Below are positions 15,444 through 21,668 of a DNA stretch of 64,000 nucleotides, one piece after another. Origin of the DNA: Catellatospora tritici (GTDB lineage Bacteria > Actinomycetota > Actinomycetes > Mycobacteriales > Micromonosporaceae); NCBI RefSeq assembly GCF_019083965.1, contig NZ_JAHRCY010000011.1, positions 1 through 64,000 of the forward strand, written 5' to 3'. How positions within the stretch are numbered: the first letter of the stretch is position 1; each line of letters opens with the position of its first letter. A program made the position numbers and the translations under genes. The notes under the pieces were generated by a model. The model was not told the DNA's origin. It ran no database searches and worked only from the letters and a program-made list of their open reading frames with translations.

Positions 15444-16358
15444 ATGGGTGGTGTGCTGCCGAGCAAGGTGTCGATTCGTGAGGTCGGGCCGCGAGACGGG
15501 CTGCAGAACGAGGATCCGGTGCCGACCGCCGACAAGATTCGGCTGGTCGAGGCGCTGAGCGGCACCGGCGTGCGGCGGATCGAGGCCGTCTCGTACGTCC
15601 ACCCCAAGGCGATCCCGCAGATGGCCGACGCCGACGAGGTGTGGGCGGGCATCGCCCGCGACCCCGGGGTGCGTTACAGCGCGCTCGTGCCCAACCTGCG
15701 CGGTGCCGAGCGGGCGCTGGCGGGCGGGTTCACCGAGGTCGAGGTGGTCGTGTCGGCCAGTGACACGCACAACCGCCGCAACATCAACCGGGCCACGGCC
15801 GAGTCGCTGGACGAGATCGCGCCGTTGATCGAGCGGCTGCACGCGGGCGGTGCCACCGCCGAGGTGATCATCGCGACGAGCTTCGGGTGCCCGTACGAGG
15901 GGGACGTCGATCCGGTGCGGGTGGCCGGGATCGTGGACCGGGTGGTCGCCGACGGGGCGGACCGGGTCGCGTTCGGGGACACCACCGGGATGGCGACGCC
16001 CCGCCGGGTGCGGGAGCTGCTCACGGCGGTGCGCGACCGCCAGCCCGACATCCCCGTGCTGCTGCACTTCCACAACACCCGCGGCACCGGCCTGGCCAAC
16101 ATCCTCACCGCGCTGGAACTGGGCATCACCGAGTACGACGCCAGCGTCGGCGGACTGGGCGGCTGCCCGTACGCGCCCGGCGCCTCCGGCAACGTGGCCA
16201 CCGAGGAGGTCGTGCACATGCTGCACGACATGGGCGTCGACACCGGCATCGACCTTGACGCGATGATCGAGGCCGCCCGGCTGGCGGAGAAGATCGTGGG
16301 CCGCGAACTGCCCTCGGGCGTGCTCCGCGCCGGTCCGCGCTACCGCACCATCTCCTGA
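15444..16358 (+). CDS. Hydroxymethylglutaryl-CoA lyase
   Basis: The 304-residue DRE-TIM metallolyase has VSIREVGPRDGLQNE at the N-terminus (metal-binding Asp and catalytic Arg), LLHFHNTRGTG (metal-binding His) and the signature GGLGGCPYAPGASGN with the flexible-loop Cys. It cleaves HMG-CoA to acetoacetate and acetyl-CoA, the last step of leucine breakdown. Its location beside carboxylase subunits and an acyl-CoA dehydrogenase supports this rather than a citramalate-type reaction. It has its own operator-like site and is separated from the upstream gene by a repeat region, so it is probably transcribed separately. Confidence 0.93.
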   Translation: MGGVLPSKVSIREVGPRDGLQNEDPVPTADKIRLVEALSGTGVRRIEAVSYVHPKAIPQMADADEVWAGIARDPGVRYSALVPNLRGAERALAGGFTEVEVVVSASDTHNRRNINRATAESLDEIAPLIERLHAGGATAEVIIATSFGCPYEGDVDPVRVAGIVDRVVADGADRVAFGDTTGMATPRRVRELLTAVRDRQPDIPVLLHFHNTRGTGLANILTALELGITEYDASVGGLGGCPYAPGASGNVATEEVVHMLHDMGVDTGIDLDAMIEAARLAEKIVGRELPSGVLRAGPRYRTIS

Positions 16359-16365
16359 CCTCGAA

Positions 16366-16392
16366 CCGCGTCGCACCACCGGTGCGTCGCGG
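16366..16392. terminator. Hairpin after HMG-CoA lyase
   Basis: A 12-bp stem (CCGCGTCGCACC at 16366-16377 with 16381-16392, one mismatch) and a 3-nt loop follow the lyase stop by 7 bp. It lacks a T-tract. Confidence 0.6.
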
Positions 16393-16414
16393 CCTGGATG
16401 GCGGGGTCAGCCGC

Positions 16415-16481
16415 GATGATCGCTATTGACGGTCAAAAGGTGGCCTTTAGCTGCATCTTTTGACCATTGATTCCGATCATC
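16415..16481. promoter_or_regulatory. Long imperfect inverted repeat upstream of the chaplin-like gene
   Basis: Arms 16415-16439 and 16457-16481 pair over 25 bp with about six mismatches. They include perfect GGTCAAAAG/CTTTTGACC and GATGATCG/CGATCATC blocks around a 17-nt loop. The surrounding spacer (16359-16788, 430 bp) has no convincing gene and is less GC-rich than its neighbours. This may be a large operator or an RNA stem; which is unknown. Confidence 0.45.
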
Positions 16482-16788
16482 GGCCGGAATCCGATTCTCG
16501 GTAGTGTCATAAATCGGACAAAAGGGGCCGGAATAGGCGCTGGAATGCGGTCGGTGCGGCGGAGTGTGGGGCCAATTGAGCGTGTCCCGGGATGGGTCGG
16601 CTCGTTGACCGATGCGATGCCACAAATGCCCTATTTGTGCATGGCTGAAAGGCCGAAGTGGGCGCATGTCGACAGCCGAGGGTCCCATGCCTTCGGCGCG
16701 CTCCGTACAAGGGTCGCTACGCGAAGTAGCCGTGGCGTCACGTGGAACTCCCCCGTGGCAAAACAGACCGAAAGGCACTGCGACTCTC

Positions 16789-17637
16789 ATGACTGGAAAC
16801 TCGCTGGGCTCGTTGACCCGTAACTCGGTCAAGGTCGGCGTGCTCTCCGCCGGGATCCTGCTGATGGGCACCTCAGCCGCGCACGCGGCCGACAACTGGA
16901 ACAGCTCGTTCAACAGCGGCATCGGTTCCGGCAACCAGATCAAGCTGCCCATCCAGGCCCCGATCAACATCTGCGGCATCGCCATCGGGATCCTCGGCGA
17001 CGCGACCGCCAGCTGCACCGGCGGCGCCGAGGCGCAGTACCCGGCGGACGCGCTGGCCACCAACTGGAACAGCCAGGGCAACTCCGGCATCCTCAGCGGA
17101 AACCAGGTCTTCGTCCCGGTCCAGGCCCCGATCAACGCCTGCGGCGTGGGCGTCGGCGTGCTCGGCGACGCCTCGGCCTTCTGCCAGGGCGGCTCGTCGG
17201 CGGTGTTCGGTGACGGCGACGGGCAGGCGGGTGGCCAGCAGCAGGGGCACGACCCGTACGACAACAACCACGGCACGTACGGCAACCACAAGTGGAAGCA
17301 CAAGTGGAACGCCAAGACCGAGAGCTCGCCGCTGGACAAGGTCACCGACCTGCTGTCGCTGGGCGGCCTGTTCGGCGGTGGCGCGCAGGCGACGCCGGCG
17401 GGCACCGACGCCGGGTTCGACCTGGACGCCAAGTCGGCGCTGCGCAAGCGCTACCAGCACCAGCAGCAGGGCAGCTGCGAGCTGAACTGGAACACCTCGT
17501 TCAACTCCGGCATCCTCAGCGGGAACCAGGTCTACGCCCCGATCCAGCTTCCGATCGACGTCTCCGGTGTCGCGGTCGGGGTGCTCGGCGACGCCTCCGC
17601 CAGCAGCGTCGGCGGCGCGAGCGCCGTCTACTGCTGA
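16789..17637 (+). CDS. Secreted protein with three chaplin-like repeats
   Basis: The 282-residue protein has a signal peptide (VKVGVLSAGILLMGTSAAHA, cut near residue 35). Mature repeats lie at about 36-84, 92-140 and 233-282. Each follows NWN-x5-SGI-x-SGNQ, then a (V/I)PxQxPI core, CG, a GxLGDA segment and C-x-GG. The SGN-VPV-PIN-CG core resembles Streptomyces chaplins, hydrophobic amyloid-forming coat proteins. Repeats 1 and 2 keep two Cys; repeat 3 has Ser at both. A roughly 90-residue hydrophilic linker with His, Lys and Trp (NHKWKHKWNAK) separates repeats 2 and 3. No sortase motif is visible. ATG 16789 is chosen because the signal peptide starts there; the frame stays open upstream to 16612. 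Confidence 0.8.
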   Translation: MTGNSLGSLTRNSVKVGVLSAGILLMGTSAAHAADNWNSSFNSGIGSGNQIKLPIQAPINICGIAIGILGDATASCTGGAEAQYPADALATNWNSQGNSGILSGNQVFVPVQAPINACGVGVGVLGDASAFCQGGSSAVFGDGDGQAGGQQQGHDPYDNNHGTYGNHKWKHKWNAKTESSPLDKVTDLLSLGGLFGGGAQATPAGTDAGFDLDAKSALRKRYQHQQQGSCELNWNTSFNSGILSGNQVYAPIQLPIDVSGVAVGVLGDASASSVGGASAVYC

Positions 17638-17648
17638 CCCGCGCCCCG

Positions 17649-17693
17649 AACGCGTGAGGGCCGGCGCTCCGCGCCGGCCCTCACGCGTTTTAT
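17649..17693 (+). terminator. Rho-independent terminator of the chaplin-like gene
   Basis: A perfect 19-bp stem (17649-17667 with 17671-17689), loop TCC, then a short T-rich run. It is one of the strongest hairpins in the window. Confidence 0.9.
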
Positions 17694-17788
17694 GTTGCCG
17701 GGCAATCGGGCGTATCGGCGGCTCGAAACCCACGATTGCCGGGCAACTTGGGCGATCTGGTGGGCGGGCAACTTGGGCGATCTTGGGG
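17694..17788 (+). repeat. Three tandem GTTGCCGGGCAAC-family repeats
   Basis: Copies start at 17694 (GTTGCCGGGCAATCGGGCG), about 17735 (ATTGCCGGGCAACTTGGGCG) and 17763 (GGCGGGCAACTTGGGCGATC). The last two share GGGCAACTTGGGCGATCT. Same family as 15318-15393. The tract lies between the chaplin terminator and the carboxyltransferase promoter. Confidence 0.65.
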
Positions 17789-17831
17789 CGGGCGCACGCG
17801 CGCGGGTGGCCCGCGTCCCATACAGTGGTAG

Positions 17832-17847
17832 CCTAACGATCGTTTAG
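17832..17847. promoter_or_regulatory. TetR-type operator 4 (upstream of carboxyltransferase)
   Basis: CCTAACGATCGTTTAG has a central perfect AACGATCGTT and matches the shared 16-bp pattern. It overlaps a TAGCCT -10-like hexamer (17829-17834) and ends 25 bp before ATG 17873, so repressor binding would block the promoter. Confidence 0.72.
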
Positions 17848-17872
17848 GTGCGGTCGTCGGGAGGGAAGCGCG

Positions 17873-19393
17873 ATGAACGAGGAGCTGGACGGGCTGCGGG
17901 CCAGGGCGGCCGCCGGTGGTGCGGAGAAGTACCACCAGGCCAACGCGGTCAAGGGCAAGCTCTTCGCGCGCGAGCGCATCGCCCGGCTGGTCGACAAGGG
18001 CTCGTTCGTCGAGGACGGGATGTTCGCCAACGCGCTCGCGGGCGACCTGCCCGCCGACGGCGTGGTGACCGGCAACGCCACCATCGACGGGCGGCCGGTC
18101 TGCCTGATGGCCAACGACTCGACGGTGAAGGCGGGCAGCTGGGGCGCCCGTACCGTGGAGAAGATCATCAGGATCATCGAGCGGGCGTACGCGCAGGGCG
18201 TGCCGATGGTCTACCTCGTCGACTCCGCCGGCGCCCGCATCACCGACCAGGTCGACCTGTTCCCGGGTCGGCGGGGTGCCGGGCACATCTTCTACCAGCA
18301 GGTGAAGTCGTCGGGCAGCATCCCGCAGGTGTGCGCCCTGTTCGGGCCCAGTGCCGCCGGTGGTGCCTACATCCCCGCGTTCTGTGACGTGGTGGCCATG
18401 GTGGACGGCAACGCCTCGATGTACCTGGGCTCCGACCGCATGGTCGAGATGGTCACCGGCGAGAAGACCACGCTGGAGGCCATGGGCGGCGCGAAGGTGC
18501 ACACCGAGCAGTCCGGCGTCGGCCACTTCCTGTGCAAGGACGAGGACGAGGCGCTGGGCGTGGTGCGGCGCTACCTGTCGTACCTGCCGTCGAACTGGAC
18601 CCAGCAGCCACCCGCGCACGAGGCCGCGCCCGCGCCGCAGGCGGATCTCGCCGAGATCATCCCCGACAGCGAGCGCCGCGCGTTCGACATGCGCAAGCTG
18701 GTCAAGGGCCTGCTGGACAACGGCGAGTACTTTGAGATCCAGGCGCGCTGGGCCAAGGAGCTGACGGTCGGCTTCGGCCGCCTCGACGGCCAGGTGGTCG
18801 GCGTGGTCGCGAACAACTCGCTGCACAAGGGCGGGGTGCTGTTCGTCGACTCGGCCGACAAGGCGAGCCGGTTCGTGCAGTTGTGCGACGCGTTCAACGT
18901 TCCGCTGCTGTTCCTCACCGACGTGCCGGGCTTCATGGTCGGCAGTGCGGTGGAGCGGCAGGGCATCATCCGGCACGGCGCCAAGATGGTCTCCGCGATC
19001 AGCGAGGCGACCGTGCCCAAGATCTGCGTGGTGGTGCGCAAGGCGTACGGCGCGGGCCTCTACGCCATGGCGGGACCCGGCTTCATGCCCGAGGCGACGA
19101 TCGCGTTGCCCACCGCCAAGATCGCAGTTATGGGAGCAGAGGCGGCGGTCAACGCCGTCTATGCCAACAAGATCGCGGCCATCGCGGACGAGGCCGAGCG
19201 CGAAGCGTTCGTCGCCGCCAAGCGGGCCGAGTACGAGACCGACATCGACCTGGTCCGGCTCGCCAGCGAGCTGGTCATCGACTCGATCGTGGAGCCCGAC
19301 CGGCTGCGCGACGAACTCATCCAGCGGTACCGCGCCGCACACGGCAAGGACCGTCACTTCTCGCGCCGCCGACACGGCGTGACTCCGGTTTAA
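17873..19393 (+). CDS. Acyl-CoA carboxylase carboxyltransferase (beta) subunit, methylcrotonyl-CoA type
   Basis: The 506-residue crotonase-fold carboxyltransferase has acyl-CoA- and biotin-binding glycine motifs: LVDSAGARITDQ, FGPSAAGGAYIPAFCD and KAYGAGLYAMAGPGFMPE. It transfers CO2 from carboxybiotin to an acyl-CoA. Next to HMG-CoA lyase, an acyl-CoA dehydrogenase and a biotin carboxylase, 3-methylcrotonyl-CoA is the likeliest substrate, but propionyl-CoA or a broad substrate range cannot be excluded by eye. The gene is followed after 11 bp by the dehydrogenase, so the two probably form an operon under operator 4. Confidence 0.9.
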   Translation: MNEELDGLRARAAAGGAEKYHQANAVKGKLFARERIARLVDKGSFVEDGMFANALAGDLPADGVVTGNATIDGRPVCLMANDSTVKAGSWGARTVEKIIRIIERAYAQGVPMVYLVDSAGARITDQVDLFPGRRGAGHIFYQQVKSSGSIPQVCALFGPSAAGGAYIPAFCDVVAMVDGNASMYLGSDRMVEMVTGEKTTLEAMGGAKVHTEQSGVGHFLCKDEDEALGVVRRYLSYLPSNWTQQPPAHEAAPAPQADLAEIIPDSERRAFDMRKLVKGLLDNGEYFEIQARWAKELTVGFGRLDGQVVGVVANNSLHKGGVLFVDSADKASRFVQLCDAFNVPLLFLTDVPGFMVGSAVERQGIIRHGAKMVSAISEATVPKICVVVRKAYGAGLYAMAGPGFMPEATIALPTAKIAVMGAEAAVNAVYANKIAAIADEAEREAFVAAKRAEYETDIDLVRLASELVIDSIVEPDRLRDELIQRYRAAHGKDRHFSRRRHGVTPV

Positions 19394-19404
19394 GAGAGGC
19401 CGAG

Positions 19405-20577
19405 ATGACCGACTTCGGGCTGTCCGAGGAGCACCGGGAGCTGCGCGACACCGTGCGCCGCTTCGCGCAGGACAAGGTCGCGCCGGTGATCGGCGAGCTG
19501 TACGAGAAGCACGAGTTCCCGTACGACCTGGTCCGGCAGATGGGCGCGATGGGCCTGTTCGGCCTGCCGTTCCCCGCCTCCGTGCCGGGCGCCGACGGCG
19601 ACCTGGAGATCGGCGGGATGGACGGCGACTACCTGGCCCTGTGCCTGGTGCTGGAGGAACTGGCCCGGGTCGACTCGTCGCTGGCGATCACGCTGGAGGC
19701 GGCGATCTCGCTCGGCGCCATGCCGATCTTCAAGTACGGCACCGACGAGCAGAAGCGCCGCTGGCTGCCGCCGCTGCTGAGCGGCGAGGCGCTGGCCGGA
19801 TTCGGACTGACCGAGCCGGGCGCGGGCTCGGACGCGGGCGGTACGCGTACCACCGCGCGGCTGTCCGAGGACGGCTCGGAGTGGATCATCAACGGCACGA
19901 AGTCGTTCATCACCAACTCGGGCACGACCATGACCAGCCTGGTCACCGTCACCGCGCTGACCGGCCCGGACGAGATCTCCTCGATCATCGTTCCGTCGGG
20001 TACGCCGGGCTTCACGGTGGCGCCGGGCTACTCCAAGGTCGGCTGGTGTGCCTCGGACACCCACGAGCTGACCTTCGTCGACTGCCGGGTGCCGGTGGGC
20101 AACCTGCTCGGCAAGCGCGGCCGCGGCTTCGCGCAGTTCCTGCACATCCTGGACGAGGGCCGGATCGCGATCGCGGCGCTGGCCACCGGCCTGGCGCAGG
20201 GGTGCGTGGACGAGTCGGTGAAGTACGCGACGCAGCGCGAGGCGTTCGGCCACACGATCGGGTCGTACCAGGCGATCCAGTTCATGATCGCGGACATGGA
20301 GACGCGCGCCCACACGGCGCGGCTGGCCTGGCGCGACGCCGCGCACCGGCTGATCGCGGGGGAGCCGTTCAAGCGGCAGGCCGCCATCGCCAAGCTGCAC
20401 GCCAGCACGGTCGCGGTCGACAACGCCCGCGCGGGCACCCAGATCCACGGCGGGTACGGCTTCATGAACGAGTTCCCGGTGTCCCGGATGTGGCGCGACA
20501 GCAAGATCCTGGAGATCGGCGAGGGCACCTCCGAGGTCCAGCGCATGATCATCGCCCGCGACCTCGGCCTCGCCTGA
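19405..20577 (+). CDS. Acyl-CoA dehydrogenase
   Basis: The 390-residue protein has three acyl-CoA dehydrogenase domains: N-terminal helices (LSEEHRELRDTVRRFAQDKV), the FAD/substrate motif GFGLTEPGAGSDAGGTRT, and the C-terminal QIHGGYGFMNEFPVSRMWRD. Oxidation passes electrons to ETF. The C-terminal EIGEGTSEVQR keeps the Glu that is the catalytic base in short/medium and short-branched-chain enzymes; isovaleryl-CoA dehydrogenases usually have IGAGT here. The context suggests isovaleryl-CoA, but the residue fits an AcdH-like enzyme with broader branched substrates. ATG 19405 follows GAGAGGC. Confidence 0.9.
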   Translation: MTDFGLSEEHRELRDTVRRFAQDKVAPVIGELYEKHEFPYDLVRQMGAMGLFGLPFPASVPGADGDLEIGGMDGDYLALCLVLEELARVDSSLAITLEAAISLGAMPIFKYGTDEQKRRWLPPLLSGEALAGFGLTEPGAGSDAGGTRTTARLSEDGSEWIINGTKSFITNSGTTMTSLVTVTALTGPDEISSIIVPSGTPGFTVAPGYSKVGWCASDTHELTFVDCRVPVGNLLGKRGRGFAQFLHILDEGRIAIAALATGLAQGCVDESVKYATQREAFGHTIGSYQAIQFMIADMETRAHTARLAWRDAAHRLIAGEPFKRQAAIAKLHASTVAVDNARAGTQIHGGYGFMNEFPVSRMWRDSKILEIGEGTSEVQRMIIARDLGLA

Positions 20578-20582
20578 CAGAC

Positions 20583-20636
20583 GTAAGGAAGGGCACCTTC
20601 TTATCGCAATACGTGGTGGAAGGTGCCCTTCTTAAC
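20583..20636. repeat. GAAGGTGCCCTTC hairpin element, complete copy
   Basis: Arms GTAAGGAAGGGCACCTTC (20583-20600) and GAAGGTGCCCTTCTTAAC (20619-20636) lie between convergent genes and probably act as a bidirectional terminator. The spacer TTATCGC is shared with the copies at 126 and (inverted) 34525. Confidence 0.8.
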
Positions 20637-20637
20637 T

Positions 20638-21438
20638 TCAGCGCAGGTGGCGGGCGGCGTCGGCGAAGATGCCCTCCAGGTACTTCGTCCTGGTGGGGTA
20701 GCCCTCCCAGCCGAGGTCGAAGACGACCGAGACGAGGTCGCCCTTGCGGACCACCGAGATCAGGAACGTCGCTTTGGTCGGCGTCCCGCTTTCCAGCGGG
20801 CCGCCGGTCACCCGGATCATCCGCAGCCGCAGCGAGTCGTCACCGACCTTCGGCGCGTCGACGACCTGGTAGTCGAAGGTGGAGTGGCCGCGGGGATACG
20901 GACCGCACTCCGCCAGCGCGGCCCGCAGCTCCTTCAGGTAGTCGGCCGCGCCGGTGCCGGAGTAGCGGGTGATGGTCTGCGCCACGGTCGAGGTGTCGAC
21001 GGCGACCGGGTCCGGATCGGCGTCGAAGTGGAACCTGAAGCCCCGCCGGTCGGCGATCAGGTCGTTGCTGTGGTGGGTGGCTTCGAGGCACGGGCGGGGC
21101 AGCAGGATCGGGTCGTAGCTCGGCTCTCCTGGCGCGGGCGGCGGCGGGTTGAAGCAGATCGCCTGCTCCGGGTCAGGGGTACGGGCGAACAGCGCGAGGC
21201 CGAGCGTGCCCGGGTACCGGTCCTGGCAGCCCGACGCCGGGCTCTCGGCCGGGCTGGGCGATGGTGCGGCGGACGGCTGCGCGGACGGTGTACGCATCGC
21301 CGTCGAGGGCACGGTGCTCGGCGTGGGCGTGGCAGGCGTCGCGGAGCACGCCGTCACGGCGCCCGCCGCGATCACCGCGCCCACGACGGTCAGCAACACG
21401 GTGCGCAGGCGCTGGTCGGATGTGGATGGTGGCCTCAT
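20638..21438 (-). CDS. Putative lipoprotein, function unknown
   Basis: The 266-residue protein has a lipoprotein signal peptide (LLTVVGAVIAAGAVTAC) with a lipobox ending at Cys near residue 31, then a Ser/Thr/Pro/Ala-rich linker to about 70. The rest is a globular extracytoplasmic domain with single Cys residues in GCQDRYPG, AICFNPPP, RPCLEATHH and AECGPYPRG, enough for two disulfides. It has no recognised enzyme motif. It is divergent from the STAND regulator and may be controlled by the palindrome at 21623. Confidence 0.72.
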   Translation of the reverse strand: MRPPSTSDQRLRTVLLTVVGAVIAAGAVTACSATPATPTPSTVPSTAMRTPSAQPSAAPSPSPAESPASGCQDRYPGTLGLALFARTPDPEQAICFNPPPPAPGEPSYDPILLPRPCLEATHHSNDLIADRRGFRFHFDADPDPVAVDTSTVAQTITRYSGTGAADYLKELRAALAECGPYPRGHSTFDYQVVDAPKVGDDSLRLRMIRVTGGPLESGTPTKATFLISVVRKGDLVSVVFDLGWEGYPTRTKYLEGIFADAARHLR

Positions 21439-21622
21439 GGCATCTCCTGTCCCGGCCCGCCGCGCGGCGCGGTTCGGGCCTCCCCGTGATCGGACGATGA
21501 CCGAGTGCGACCCGGTCCTCGATGAGGACGGCTGGGGCGGCCGATCGGTTGCAGGTTCGCGGTGGCGGCTTCCGTACAGTCAGGACAGTGGTGAGCAGCA
21601 GCACAGGTGGTGCGGAAAGTAG

Positions 21623-21639
21623 ACGTGGGACTCCCACGT
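21623..21639. promoter_or_regulatory. Operator-like perfect palindrome
   Basis: ACGTGGGA-C-TCCCACGT has perfect 8-bp arms around one base. It lies 29 bp before the regulator's ATG, in the divergent spacer. It is probably an operator, perhaps for the adjacent XRE-type regulator itself. Confidence 0.6.
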
Positions 21640-21668
21640 TCGGGTTCCAGTGCGTAGTCTTTGCGGCC

